DNA of 64,000 nucleotides from NCBI GenBank assembly GCA_023421955.1, contig JAEZSE010000044.1:62001-126000 (forward strand). Reading direction: 5' to 3'. The DNA is from Bacillota bacterium. GTDB taxonomy: Bacteria > Bacillota > Clostridia > Christensenellales > UMGS416. Of this stretch, positions 16,114-24,595 are shown piece by piece. Position 1 is the first letter of the stretch. Every line of letters begins with the position of its first letter. Both the position numbers and the translations under genes were made by a program. The notes beneath the pieces are model-generated. The model was not told where the DNA came from. It was given only the letters and a program-made list of their open reading frames with translations, and searched no databases.

Positions 16114-16141
16114 TTGAAACAGATTGCCGCCATGATATAAT
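16114..16141 (+). promoter_or_regulatory. Promoter of mtrB-pfkA
   Basis: TTGAAA (16114-16119), a 16-base spacer and a perfect TATAAT (16136-16141) lie about 45 bases ahead of the mtrB start. Confidence 0.65.
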
Positions 16142-16187
16142 TGTGGCTTGAATTTATCTGTTATCCGCAAGGGGAGGCCCATGAGCC

Positions 16188-16421
16188 ATGAATGAACCCG
16201 ATGAGATCCTGGGCGACTACGTGTGCATCAAGGCGCTGGAAAACGGCGTACAGGTGATCGGTATGACCAGGGGCCGTGACACACGCTTCCACCACACGGA
16301 GAAAATTGACGCCGGCGAGGTAATGATCGCGCAGTTCACCGAGAACACGTCGGCCATCAAGATCAGGGGTAAGGCAGAGATTTTGACCAAATATGGAAAA
16401 CTGCAATCCGGCAAAGAGTAG
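16188..16421 (+). CDS. mtrB: trp RNA-binding attenuation protein (TRAP)
   Basis: A 77-aa protein highly similar along its length to Bacillus TRAP. It forms an 11-mer ring that, with tryptophan bound, wraps RNA at repeated (G/U)AG triplets and represses trp genes. The core TRGRDTRFHHTEKIDAGEV and IAQFTENTSAIKIRGKA is intact. The RNA-contact residues align as K39, K58 and R60 (K37, K56, R58 in Bacillus). GGGGAGG precedes the ATG. It lies 25 bases before pfkA in an apparent two-gene unit. No trp gene or GAG/UAG-repeat leader is visible in the window. Confidence 0.93.
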   Translation: MNEPDEILGDYVCIKALENGVQVIGMTRGRDTRFHHTEKIDAGEVMIAQFTENTSAIKIRGKAEILTKYGKLQSGKE

Positions 16422-16446
16422 CCGGAGGCATCTGGGGAGAGACCAA

Positions 16447-17460
16447 ATGGGGAACAAGACGATTGCCATCCTGACGAGCGGGGGAGACTCGCCGGGGATG
16501 AACGCTGCGGTGTGGGCCGCGGTGAAGTCAGCCCACAGCCGGGGCATGAACATCCTGGGCATCAACCGGGGCTATCAGGGCCTGATTGACGGAGACCTGC
16601 GGGAGCTGACACCCAAGAGCGTGAGCGACGTGCACAACAATGGCGGCACAATGCTCAAGACCGCCCGATGCCTGAAGATGAAGACCGAGGAAGGCCGCGC
16701 CGAAGCGCTGGAAAGCGCCAAACGGCACGGCATTGAGGGCCTGATTGTGGTGGGCGGTGACGGCAGCTATCATGGTGCGGCGATCCTGGCCACCAGAGGC
16801 CTGCCCACCATCGGCATGCCCGGCACGATTGACAACGATCTGGCCTATACCGATTTCACGCTGGGCTATGACACGGCCTGCAACACGGCTTGCCAGGCCG
16901 CGCTCAAAGTGCGCGACACGATGGAGTCCCATGACCGCATTGGCATCATAGAAGTGATGGGCCGCTATTGCGGCGACATCGCGCTGAATGTGGCGATGGC
17001 CACCGGCGCCGACTACGTGCTGGTGCCCGAAGTAGAATATGATGTGTCCTTCGACGTGGTGAACCTGGCAGACCGGCTTTGCCACCTGCACGAGAAAGGC
17101 CGCACCAGTTTTTTGGTGGTGCTGGCCGAGGGCATCTGCTTTGACAACCCCCACCGCGCTTATGACCTGAGGCTGGCGCTGGAAGGCGAATTGAGCAAAC
17201 GGGGCAAATTCCTGGGCGACATCCGCGAGACAGTGCTGGGATACCAGCAGCGCGGCGGCGACCCGACGGTGATGGACATCAGCCTGGCTGTGCAAATGGC
17301 CGACCGAGCGGTGGACCTGCTGGCAAGGGGCATCGGCAACCGGGCCGTGGGCATCCGCGAGAACAGGATCATCGACATGGACATTCTGGATGCATTGAAG
17401 GTGCCAAGCCGGTTCAACCGGGAGCTGCATGACATGGTGCTGAGGCTGGCTTCGGTGTAA
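16447..17460 (+). CDS. pfkA: 6-phosphofructokinase
   Basis: Cytosolic glycolytic kinase of 337 aa, converting fructose 6-phosphate to fructose 1,6-bisphosphate. Motifs are LTSGGDSPGMNAAVWAAV near the N-terminus, the nucleotide loop VVGGDGSYHGA, the catalytic GTIDNDLAYTDFTLGYDTA, and the substrate loop EVMGRYCGDIA. The GGDGS glycine context favours ATP as donor over pyrophosphate, though this is not certain. I chose the ATG at 16447 because of the GGGGAGAG site. It is followed by a strong terminator. Coupling to mtrB is unusual. Confidence 0.93.
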   Translation: MGNKTIAILTSGGDSPGMNAAVWAAVKSAHSRGMNILGINRGYQGLIDGDLRELTPKSVSDVHNNGGTMLKTARCLKMKTEEGRAEALESAKRHGIEGLIVVGGDGSYHGAAILATRGLPTIGMPGTIDNDLAYTDFTLGYDTACNTACQAALKVRDTMESHDRIGIIEVMGRYCGDIALNVAMATGADYVLVPEVEYDVSFDVVNLADRLCHLHEKGRTSFLVVLAEGICFDNPHRAYDLRLALEGELSKRGKFLGDIRETVLGYQQRGGDPTVMDISLAVQMADRAVDLLARGIGNRAVGIRENRIIDMDILDALKVPSRFNRELHDMVLRLASV

Positions 17461-17480
17461 GCCAAGCATAAGTGATCAAG

Positions 17481-17506
17481 AAGAGCTGCCGTGAGGCAGC
17501 TCTTTT
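17481..17506 (+). terminator. Rho-independent terminator of mtrB-pfkA
   Basis: A perfect 10-bp stem AAGAGCTGCC / GGCAGCTCTT with a GTGA tetraloop runs into TTGTTATAAATT, 20 bases after the pfkA stop. Confidence 0.85.
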
Positions 17507-17512
17507 GTTATA

Positions 17513-17575
17513 AATTCCCCCCTGTCGCTACGGCGATACCCCCCCATATTTGAGGAGGGTGAGGAGGTCACGCCC
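17513..17575. repeat. R1 extragenic repeat (diverged copy)
   Basis: A degenerate member of the R1 family: a C-run with TGTCGC-tacg-GCGATA hairpin, then CCCCCCATATTTGAGGAGGG. Same order of two short hairpins as the copies at 26491, 34318 and 59282. Confidence 0.6.
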
Positions 17576-17607
17576 CCCCAGGCGAGAGGTACTGAGTATT
17601 TGCACCA

Positions 17608-17651
17608 ATAGCTAATCCAGCATTGAACCAATTAGCTATATTGTGTATAAT
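17608..17651 (+). promoter_or_regulatory. Promoter and operator of the Phd/PIN toxin-antitoxin pair
   Basis: TTGAAC (17623-17628), a 17-base spacer and TATAAT (17646-17651). A perfect 9-bp inverted repeat, ATAGCTAAT (17608-17616) and ATTAGCTAT (17631-17639), brackets the -35 box and ends in the spacer. Antitoxin binding there would give the usual autorepression. Confidence 0.65.
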
Positions 17652-17674
17652 CTATTCCACAAGGAGTGTTTGCA

Positions 17675-17890
17675 ATGATCGTGAAATCAACGGAAATCCA
17701 AAACAATTTCGGAAAATATCTTGATCTGGCATCGGAACAGGAGATTGTAATTACCCGCAACGGCCTGCCGGTCGCTCGCCTTGTGGGCATGAATGGCTCC
17801 ATTTCATTTCTGACAGACCGCCTGGTCGGCCTGATCCCGGTTGATGCGGACGACAAGACTGCAAGAGAAGAAAGGTTGTCTCGTCAATGA
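17675..17890 (+). CDS. Phd/YefM-type antitoxin
   Basis: A 71-aa antitoxin starting MIVKSTEIQNNFGKYLDLA, the DNA-binding Phd/YefM N-terminus, followed by EIVITRNGLPVARLVGM. The C-terminal part would wrap and inhibit the PIN toxin. AAGGAG lies eight bases ahead of the ATG at 17675. It overlaps the toxin start as ATGA, typical of a type II pair. The palindrome in its promoter supports autoregulation. Confidence 0.88.
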   Translation: MIVKSTEIQNNFGKYLDLASEQEIVITRNGLPVARLVGMNGSISFLTDRLVGLIPVDADDKTAREERLSRQ

Positions 17891-18306
17891 AGCTGTTGTT
17901 GGACACAAACATCATCGTTGATATCCTGTCGCAACGATCCGGATATGAGGAATCTCTAGAAGTGATGCGGTTTTGCGAGGCAAAAATCGCGGCGGGTTTT
18001 GTCACAACTGCGACGGTGCTGGATGTGATGTACATCCTTCGGAAACACATCAATCCGGAAAATGTGAGAGCTGCTGTCCAGACCCTGCTAACGATTCTGG
18101 ATGTGGAGGAAATTAAAAAATCTGATATCACAGGCGCGTTTGACACCGGCATGGCGGATTATGAAGATGCAGTACAGGCCATGTGCGCCAAACAAAGCGG
18201 CGCAGAGTATATCGTAACAAGAAATGTGCAAGATTTTCAAAAATCCCCTGTGCCGGCCATATTACCAAGCGAAGCGCTGAGGTTGCTGCGAAAGCAGCCA
18301 CTATAA
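17887..18306 (+). CDS. PIN-domain toxin (VapC-like ribonuclease)
   Basis: A 139-aa PIN-domain protein. The acidic metal-binding residues are visible: D6 and N8 in LLLDTNIIVD, an internal acidic residue around ESLEVM, D in MADYEDAVQ and the late D in IVTRNVQDFQ. It would be a Mg2+-dependent RNase, probably cutting tRNA or rRNA when free of the antitoxin. It overlaps the Phd-type antitoxin gene by four bases. Pairing of a Phd antitoxin with a PIN toxin is common in Firmicutes. Target RNA cannot be inferred. Confidence 0.88.
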   Translation: MKLLLDTNIIVDILSQRSGYEESLEVMRFCEAKIAAGFVTTATVLDVMYILRKHINPENVRAAVQTLLTILDVEEIKKSDITGAFDTGMADYEDAVQAMCAKQSGAEYIVTRNVQDFQKSPVPAILPSEALRLLRKQPL

Positions 18307-18340
18307 ACCATCCCGCTCCAGTTCAATACAGGAGGATGCC

Positions 18341-18892
18341 ATGAACGTCATCGCAATCCGCCACGGCGAACGGGACTATGCGCCCTGCAAGCAGAGGGGC
18401 TTCATCGGCCAGGGGTTGGAGCTGGCACCGCTCACAGAAAAGGGCGTGCGCCAGGCCGAGGAAGCGGCGGCAAACCCGCTGCTGGCCGGTGCCCAACTGA
18501 TCCTCTCCTCCCCCTACACCCGCTGCATGCAGACCGCCGCGATCATCTCCCGTATCACAGGAATCCCACTGACGGTTGAGATGGACCTGCACGAGTGGAT
18601 CCCTGACCTCACGTTTCAAAACAGGGCCAACGATGGCGGGGAAACAGACTTCGCGGCCTGCAAGGGCCGATATCCGCAGGGCGAGACACGGAACTGGGAG
18701 ACCATCGAAAGGATGGAGCAGCGGCTTCTGGGTGTGCTAGACCGATACACCGAGTATGACAAGATCATAATAGTCACCCATGGAATGCTGATGCGCCAGA
18801 TCAAGCCCTATGAGGACATCCCCCATTGCTTCGTGGATGCGTTTGAGTATAGTGTGGAGTTCAAGTGCGCCGGGTTTCATGAGCGGGAGTGA
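18341..18892 (+). CDS. Histidine phosphatase family protein
   Basis: A 183-aa phosphoglycerate-mutase-like protein. The catalytic histidine lies in IAIRHGERDYA near residue 8, the second Arg in SSPYTRCMQTA, and the second His in IIIVTHGMLMRQI. It lacks the longer segments of true phosphoglycerate mutase, so it is a broad phosphatase of unknown substrate. AGGAGG precedes the ATG. It ends just before a shared bidirectional terminator with the P-type ATPase. Confidence 0.85.
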   Translation: MNVIAIRHGERDYAPCKQRGFIGQGLELAPLTEKGVRQAEEAAANPLLAGAQLILSSPYTRCMQTAAIISRITGIPLTVEMDLHEWIPDLTFQNRANDGGETDFAACKGRYPQGETRNWETIERMEQRLLGVLDRYTEYDKIIIVTHGMLMRQIKPYEDIPHCFVDAFEYSVEFKCAGFHERE

Positions 18893-18911
18893 TGATGCTC
18901 CAGCGTAAAGC

Positions 18912-18948
18912 AAAAAGGCCCGGATGCCGATGGCATCCGGGCCTTTTT
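18912..18948. terminator. Bidirectional terminator
   Basis: A 17-bp perfect stem, AAAAAGGCCCGGATGCC and its complement, with a 3-nt loop. A-run and T-run flanks serve both the phosphatase gene (plus) and the P-type ATPase (minus). Confidence 0.92.
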
Positions 18949-18956
18949 CATACAGG

Positions 18957-21605
18957 TCAAGCTTTCTTCTTTTTCCCAAGCCCCGCGATCAGCTTGGCAA
19001 TCTCCATGATCACCACAGTGCTGGCCGCCAGGCCAAAGACGATGCCCCACATGGGCAGCGTGAGGTGATACAACCCGAAAATATCCTGCGTGAAGGGCAG
19101 CAGGCCCACCAGCAATTGCAGCGCCAGGCCAATGAGGAATGCGCCGTTCAGATATTTATTGGCGAACACGCCAATCTTGAATAGAGACCGGCTGCTCCGC
19201 AGGTTGTAGGCGTGGAAGAGCTCGGCGATGGAGAGCGTCATAAACGCCATTGTGATGCCCGCATCCACGACGATCTTCGTATCGGTGAGCGCCACGCCGG
19301 TCATCATCCTGCCAATCACGAAGGAGGCCAGCGTGAGCACAGCGACCATTAGGCCCTGCAGCACGACCTTCCAGGCGAAATTGTTGGCGAAAATGCTCTC
19401 GTCCTTGCGGCGGGGCTTCTCGTTCATGACCTCCGGGTCGATGGGCTCCACACCAAGCGCCAGCGCCGGCAGGCTGTCGGTGATCAGGTTGACCCACAAC
19501 AGGTGAACAGCTTTCAATGGTGTCGCCCACGCGAACAGGATTGTACCTAGAATTGTCAGGATTTCGCTCAGATTGGTCGCCAGCAAAAACTGGATGGACC
19601 GGAGGATGTTGCTGTAGATGCCGCGGCCCTCGCGCACAGCCACCACAATTGTGGCGAAATTGTCGTCGGTGAGCACCATGTCGGCGGCACCCTTGGAAAC
19701 ATCGGTGCCGGTGATGCCCATCGCGCAGCCGATGTCGGCGGTTTTGAGGGCCGGGGCGTCGTTCACGCCGTCACCGGTCATCGCCACGATCTCGCCGCGC
19801 TTCTGCCAGGCGGCCACGATGCGCACCTTGTGCTCCGGAGCCACGCGGGCATAGACGGAGTAATCACCCACGGTGCGGTTCAGGTCTTCTTCAGACAGTT
19901 TGGCAAGTTCGGCGCCTGTGATTGCTTTGTCACCGGGCCGGAAGATTTTCAGCTCCTTGGCGATGGCTACGGCCGTCTCCAGATGGTCGCCGGTGATCAT
20001 CACCGGGCGGATGCCGGCGGCCTTGCACAGCGCCACGGCGTGCTTGACTTCCTCGCGAGGCGGGTCAATCATGCCGATCAGGCCCATAAACTCCATATCA
20101 GTTTCCAGGAAATCGGAGGAAAGGTCATCGGGCAGCGCTTCGAAGCGGCGGGTGGCCACGGCCAGAACGCGGAGTGCCGCCCGGCCCATTTCGCCGTTGG
20201 CCTCGATGGCATGGTCATGGTGCGCCCCCGGCAGGCAGCGGGCCAGGATGATGTCCGGCGCGCCTTTGGTGATGGAGAGAAAGCCACCCTCCACCCGGTG
20301 GACGGTGGTCATCATCTTGCGGTCCGAATCAAAAGGGATCTCCGCCACGCGGGGTCTGTCAGCCTCCAACGCGGCCTTTTCGTGGCCCGCCTTCATCGCG
20401 GCGGCCACCAGCGCCGTCTCGGTGGGATCACCGATGTGCTTCTCCACACCGTTTTCCATGGTCACCGTGCCGTCGCAGCACAGCGAGGCCAGCTTCAGAA
20501 GCTCCAAAGAATCACCCTCGGCACTGCCCTTGAAGTCCGCCACCGCACCGGTATAGAGCTTCACCACGGTCATGCGGTTCTGCGTGAGCGTGCCGGTTTT
20601 GTCAGAGCAGATCACGGAGGCGCTGCCCAGCGTTTCCACAGCGGGGAGCTTGCGGATGATCGCGTTTTGCTTCACGAGCCGCGACACACCCAGCGCCAGC
20701 ACGATCGTCACGACCGCCGGCAGGCCCTCGGGGATCGCAGCCACGGCCAGCGAAATGCTGGTCATAAACATCTCAAACACCGGCTTGCCCTCCAGCAGGC
20801 CAATGCCAAAGATTAGCGCGCAGATGCCAAGGGCCAGGATGCCCAGCATCTTGCCGATCTTTTCAAGCTTGATCTGCAGGGGCGTCTGCTCCTCCCGGTT
20901 GTCCTGCAGCATTGTTGCGATGCGGCCCACCTCGGTGCTCATGCCAGTGGCTGTCACAATGGCGGTGCCCCGGCCATAGGTCACGGTGCCGGAGGTGAAG
21001 AGCATGTTGGTGCGGTCGCCCAGCGCCACGTCGGCGCCAGGGATGGCCTCGGTGTGCTTTTCCACCGGCACCGATTCGCCGGTCAAGGAACTTTCCTCCA
21101 CCTTGAGGTTTGCAGCGGTGATAAGCCGACCATCGGCGGGCACCAGGTCACCGGCCTCCACAAACACCACGTCGCCGGGCACCAGCTGGCTTGCCGGCAC
21201 CACCTGGCGTGCGCCGTCGCGCAGCACCCGGGCGTTGGGGGCAGAGAGCTTTTTCAGGGCCTCCAGCGCCTGCTCAGCCCGGCTTTCCTGCACGACACCC
21301 AGAATGGCATTCAAAAGGATCACAGCAAAAATGATGCCGGCATCCACCGCGCCCTCGGGGTTGAAGCCAAAGCCATGCTCACCCACAAACAGCGAGATCA
21401 CCGCCGCGATGAACAGGATGATCACCATGACATCCTTGAACTGCAGCAGGAAACGGACAAACAGCGAGGGTTTCTTCTTTTCAACAAGGGCGTTGGGGCC
21501 AAACTGCTTGAGGCGCTGCTCGGCCTCCTGCCGAGTGAGGCCTGCTTCGCTTTTCACGCCGAGGTCCGCTGCGGCCTGTTCGACCGACTTTGCGTAGACG
21601 TCCAT
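18957..21605 (-). CDS. P-type cation ATPase, PMCA/SERCA type (Ca2+ or Mn2+ export)
   Basis: An 882-aa P2-type ATPase in the membrane. The A-domain TGES, the M4 motif PEGLPAVVTIV, the phosphorylation site ICSDKTGTLTQNR, and the hinge AMTGDGVNDAPALK are all intact, and M5-M6 shows NLITDSLPALALG. These are the hallmarks of Ca2+-transporting type II ATPases. The 5' leader is a yybP-ykoY manganese riboswitch, so in the cell it probably exports Mn2+, perhaps also Ca2+. I chose the ATG at 21605 (MDVYAKSVEQ) behind GGAGGAG, because the frame upstream is the riboswitch. Length is normal for the family. Confidence 0.93.
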   Translation of the reverse strand: MDVYAKSVEQAAADLGVKSEAGLTRQEAEQRLKQFGPNALVEKKKPSLFVRFLLQFKDVMVIILFIAAVISLFVGEHGFGFNPEGAVDAGIIFAVILLNAILGVVQESRAEQALEALKKLSAPNARVLRDGARQVVPASQLVPGDVVFVEAGDLVPADGRLITAANLKVEESSLTGESVPVEKHTEAIPGADVALGDRTNMLFTSGTVTYGRGTAIVTATGMSTEVGRIATMLQDNREEQTPLQIKLEKIGKMLGILALGICALIFGIGLLEGKPVFEMFMTSISLAVAAIPEGLPAVVTIVLALGVSRLVKQNAIIRKLPAVETLGSASVICSDKTGTLTQNRMTVVKLYTGAVADFKGSAEGDSLELLKLASLCCDGTVTMENGVEKHIGDPTETALVAAAMKAGHEKAALEADRPRVAEIPFDSDRKMMTTVHRVEGGFLSITKGAPDIILARCLPGAHHDHAIEANGEMGRAALRVLAVATRRFEALPDDLSSDFLETDMEFMGLIGMIDPPREEVKHAVALCKAAGIRPVMITGDHLETAVAIAKELKIFRPGDKAITGAELAKLSEEDLNRTVGDYSVYARVAPEHKVRIVAAWQKRGEIVAMTGDGVNDAPALKTADIGCAMGITGTDVSKGAADMVLTDDNFATIVVAVREGRGIYSNILRSIQFLLATNLSEILTILGTILFAWATPLKAVHLLWVNLITDSLPALALGVEPIDPEVMNEKPRRKDESIFANNFAWKVVLQGLMVAVLTLASFVIGRMMTGVALTDTKIVVDAGITMAFMTLSIAELFHAYNLRSSRSLFKIGVFANKYLNGAFLIGLALQLLVGLLPFTQDIFGLYHLTLPMWGIVFGLAASTVVIMEIAKLIAGLGKKKKA

Positions 21606-21623
21606 CTGAATACTCCTCCATAC

Positions 21624-21745
21624 AAAAAAAGCTTTTGGCTCAATTCCGCTGAATCGTGCCAAAAGTCTCGCGACCGAACCGGTTGCATGTCCAGATGCCA
21701 GAGGCATCGGGCTGTTGGCCATGCAAAACGCTACTCCCTTTTGTA
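21624..21745 (-). promoter_or_regulatory. yybP-ykoY manganese riboswitch with terminator
   Basis: The minus strand carries the two conserved yybP-ykoY Mn2+-binding loops, AAAGGGAGTAGCG and GGTCGCGAGACTTTTGG, joined by two hairpins (one with GATGCC / GGCATC). A terminator stem CTTTTGGC / GCCAAAAG ends in a run of seven T (21624-21630). The second half of the aptamer, ACTTTTGGC, also forms the 5' arm of the terminator. Mn2+ binding would thus prevent termination and switch the ATPase on. This class senses Mn2+ and controls exporters. Confidence 0.9.
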
Positions 21746-21751
21746 ATTACC

Positions 21752-21780
21752 ATTTTAAGCTAGATTATGCGGGGTGTCAA
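21752..21780 (-). promoter_or_regulatory. Promoter of the riboswitch-ATPase transcript
   Basis: On the minus strand TTGACA (21780-21775), a 17-base spacer and TAAAAT (21757-21752) place the start site at about 21745, right at the aptamer 5' edge. Confidence 0.8.
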
Positions 21781-21799
21781 TGGGAAGCGGCATAGATCG

Positions 21800-21828
21800 T
21801 TTACAGAGTTCTGCGATTGCAATACAAT
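21800..21828 (+). promoter_or_regulatory. Promoter of the Ig-like lipoprotein gene
   Basis: TTTACA (21800-21805), a 17-base spacer and TACAAT (21823-21828), ahead of a GTG start at 21861. Confidence 0.55.
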
Positions 21829-21860
21829 ATTCTCAACAAGTATTAGTTGAGGCATACAGC

Positions 21861-22211
21861 GTGAAAAGGGCTTGTTTGGTCATTGTGGTTCTGTTCATAT
21901 CATCCTTGCTCCTGGTAAGCTGCGATACATATACTGTTACGAAGTTTGAAATAAGCAGTTACCCAAACCGTATCGTTTATGTTGTTGGCGAGGATGAAGA
22001 ATTGGATCTTTCCGGAGGGAAGGTTTTCTATTACCTGGGACAAAACAATAAACATGCTGGCCAGATGACCGATCCAATCATCGAAGTATCCAGCGACATC
22101 AATTTTAATGTGCCTGGTGTTTACACTGTAACCTTGACTTGCCAAAAGCACACATGCAGTTTCCCGGTGCAGGTGGTGGACAAGGATTTTTTGGAGATTC
22201 AGAAACAGTAA
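21861..22211 (+). CDS. Small lipoprotein with Ig-like (Big_3) domain
   Basis: A 116-aa exported lipoprotein. The signal peptide runs to the lipobox LLLVSC. The mature part has EEDLS-like DEELDLSGGKVFYYL and VPGVYTVTLTCQKHTC, the start and end strands of a bacterial Ig-like Big_3 domain. I chose the GTG at 21861, behind TTGAGG, because it gives a clean signal peptide; the frame extends further upstream without sense. Function is unknown, probably adhesion or cell-wall related. It is divergent from the riboswitch. Confidence 0.65.
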   Translation: MKRACLVIVVLFISSLLLVSCDTYTVTKFEISSYPNRIVYVVGEDEELDLSGGKVFYYLGQNNKHAGQMTDPIIEVSSDINFNVPGVYTVTLTCQKHTCSFPVQVVDKDFLEIQKQ

Positions 22212-22299
22212 ATAGAATGTCAGGGCAGCTCGTGGGTGGGTAAGGAGCCCCGCCCGCGCAAAAGATTGAGATGATTCCTTTACTTAAGAGACTGCTTAT

Positions 22300-22440
22300 G
22301 GTTGAGGACCGGGCGGGTACGAGCCCCCATGCGTTTGCTGCGCAAACCGCATCGACAATTGCCCGTACATTTGCTGAGCAAATGTGCTACACAATTGCCG
22401 GGGTAATAACCGCCCGTACATTGACCGCCAAACTCAGACA
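22300..22440. repeat. R4 repeat with tri-loop hairpin modules
   Basis: A GGGCGGGTACGAGCCCC palindrome is followed by hairpin words: GTTTGC-tgc-GCAAAC (22333-22347) and ACATTTGC-tga-GCAAATGT (22367-22385). The second is framed by two direct copies of acaattgcc. The related copy at 26580-26800 has the same words in reverse order. The gap 22212-22443 contains no gene. Confidence 0.6.
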
Positions 22441-22443
22441 CGA

Positions 22444-24444
22444 TTATTTCAAGCCAAGATCGGTGATCAGCTGCTCTGCCTTGCCGTCGATGCCCAAGGA
22501 AGCGATGAAATCAAGCATTTCTTGCTTCGTCTTCAAATCTTTGGACACATCTGGAACCAGCAAAACCTTTACATCACTATAAATGTCCTTCGCTTCAATC
22601 TTGTGAAAAACAGAGACGGAATAATCCCATTGAGCCGTATGATAGGTAAAGCCGTGATACTTCCCATCAACCCCCTCCATGTGGTTGAGTGAATAACCGG
22701 GATGCTCTTGCCCCAGCGGCTCCCGGACAACGCCATAAGACAAACTGGAAGTCATATGGGGCTTGCATATTTGAACCTGCAGAAACACATCCGCCTTCCG
22801 GTATTCAAGAGCAAGCCCATAGGCATCTTCGAGCTTTAGCGGGATACTGAAAATTTCATTTATCTTCGTTTCGCTTTTTGCATTCACTTCAGATCTTGAA
22901 ATTGGCAACAGCGCTCCGTCTAGAATCGTAACATTGTCAAACAGGTAATCACCCCACCGATCGGCAATCTTCATCTGCGAGTAGTATTGGCTGACTTCTT
23001 TCAGGCTGGTCAGCGGACGGTACCCGGTGGCTCTCAGCACAGTGTCGTCAAACAGAAACTCGATCCCCTCATCATAAGCGAGCACCCTCCCATTGAGGAT
23101 TTTATCCCGCTCGCCCATCGCATCCTTCCACCACTGAATGCTGTCAAAGTATTCATCTGGTTGCCCCTGCTCCTCCCCGTGAGCGAGAAACAGCTCATTG
23201 TTGTGCCCCAAAACAAACTCGGAAATTGCCGAGGAAATACGGTCAATCTCATCGATATCCAAGCTGGCAATCGTATCGCTCTCAATGTGTGTGGCATGGA
23301 TGATCTCTGTCTGGCCAATCACCATGGCACCATATCCCTGGCTGAGAAAGATTTGGTGGTCACTCCCAGCCTCATAGCTGGCGTCAGTATATTTGACAGA
23401 CTTCTGATCCAGCAGTTTGCACATGGCTTGTGCCAGCTCAGCCGCATTGGGGTCTACGGCCCCCATTGCAAGGGGGCCGGCGTTTTTGCCGCCAATACAA
23501 TCGATGTTGATATTGAACATGCCGGAGTAGCGCCTGGACAACTCTGTGACCAATGCAGTGCTCCCCTGGAACATGGCATTTCGGCCGGAGCACTCTTCAG
23601 AATTGACACAGGCGAACACGATGTCGGTATCTGGCAAATTATCTCCAAGCGATGCTTTCATTTTTATCGCCGCAGAGAGCAGTGCCGCCGTGCCGGACGC
23701 GTTATCCAGCGCCCCCGGAAACATTCTTACCCCTTGCTTGCCGATGTGATCGAAATGGGCGGTCAGCACGACTGCCTTCTCCCTGTCTTTCCCCGCAATC
23801 ACAGCAACCACATTTCTTGCCCGGTAATCTGACACAGCGGCGCTGCACTTGATTTGCGCACGCACTGCGACTGTCTTCTCCATCTTCTCTTTCACTGCAT
23901 TTGTGATGTAGACAGTCAGGCAATCCCCGCTCTGCGGGATCGCAGGCGCAAACCGGATGGCGCTGTAGGATACAAACACAATCTTGCATTCTTTTGGTTT
24001 CGAAGCCCGCTGCTCACTGGGTATGATAGGAATCGTGCTGTCAAGATTCTTCTCATCCAAGCCAAAGGAGATGGGCATGTCTACATCAATGTTGTCTGCG
24101 ACAGCATTGATGATATAGTCGTTTCCATACTCAAGCTTCATCTGGCTGCCGTCTTGATTGGTGATCGTGATCTCCGGATTCTGAGAGGAAGGAACGGCAA
24201 TTTGCTGATCATACTCTTGATAATAGCTTTCTCCAAACAAAGGGCTCAAGCCATTTGCTTTCATATAGCCAGCGATAAACTCAGATGCTTTTTCATTCCC
24301 GGCGGTACCAACCAGCCGGCCTTCGTATTTCTCACCGGTCAGTTCTGTTATGATGCTTTGAATGCCATTTGACGGGGTTAATGAACATGATGCAAGCATG
24401 GCGACAACCACAATCGTTGTAAGCACCTCGAGACATTTTCTCAT
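22444..24444 (-). CDS. M28-family zinc peptidase, lipoprotein
   Basis: A 666-aa exported lipoprotein (lipobox MLASC) of the M28 aminopeptidase clan. The zinc ligands are in VVLTAHFDHIGKQG, LDNASGTAALLSA, CVNSEECSGR, NIDCIGG and GSDHQIFLSQGYG, spread over residues 215-385. A C-terminal region of about 240 residues has no recognised fold. The enzyme probably trims N-terminal residues of peptides outside the cell, feeding uptake systems. AGGAG lies ahead of the ATG at 24444. An upstream TTG at 24462 is a less likely start. Confidence 0.85.
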   Translation of the reverse strand: MRKCLEVLTTIVVVAMLASCSLTPSNGIQSIITELTGEKYEGRLVGTAGNEKASEFIAGYMKANGLSPLFGESYYQEYDQQIAVPSSQNPEITITNQDGSQMKLEYGNDYIINAVADNIDVDMPISFGLDEKNLDSTIPIIPSEQRASKPKECKIVFVSYSAIRFAPAIPQSGDCLTVYITNAVKEKMEKTVAVRAQIKCSAAVSDYRARNVVAVIAGKDREKAVVLTAHFDHIGKQGVRMFPGALDNASGTAALLSAAIKMKASLGDNLPDTDIVFACVNSEECSGRNAMFQGSTALVTELSRRYSGMFNINIDCIGGKNAGPLAMGAVDPNAAELAQAMCKLLDQKSVKYTDASYEAGSDHQIFLSQGYGAMVIGQTEIIHATHIESDTIASLDIDEIDRISSAISEFVLGHNNELFLAHGEEQGQPDEYFDSIQWWKDAMGERDKILNGRVLAYDEGIEFLFDDTVLRATGYRPLTSLKEVSQYYSQMKIADRWGDYLFDNVTILDGALLPISRSEVNAKSETKINEIFSIPLKLEDAYGLALEYRKADVFLQVQICKPHMTSSLSYGVVREPLGQEHPGYSLNHMEGVDGKYHGFTYHTAQWDYSVSVFHKIEAKDIYSDVKVLLVPDVSKDLKTKQEMLDFIASLGIDGKAEQLITDLGLK

Positions 24445-24546
24445 AACGTTAACTCCTGACAATATGCATGGATCAGGTATCAGAGAAATAAATATATTGC
24501 TAACATAATATTGTTATAAAACTCTACTGTCAATGGCTATATAAAA

Positions 24547-24570
24547 CCCCTCACCCGTGAGGGTGAGGGG
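24547..24570 (-). terminator. Terminator of the ABC exporter operon
   Basis: A perfect 10-bp stem CCCCTCACCC / GGGTGAGGGG with a GTGA loop is followed by TTTTATA on the minus strand, 25 bases after the permease stop. The stem resembles the R2 repeats. Confidence 0.75.
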
Positions 24571-24595
24571 CGATGAAGCTGCGGGTAGTAATGAT

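Noticed and set aside
16528..17469. Long open frame antisense to pfkA
   Set aside because: It is His/Ala/Val-rich with no ribosome-binding site and overlaps the whole of an intact pfkA; an antisense shadow.
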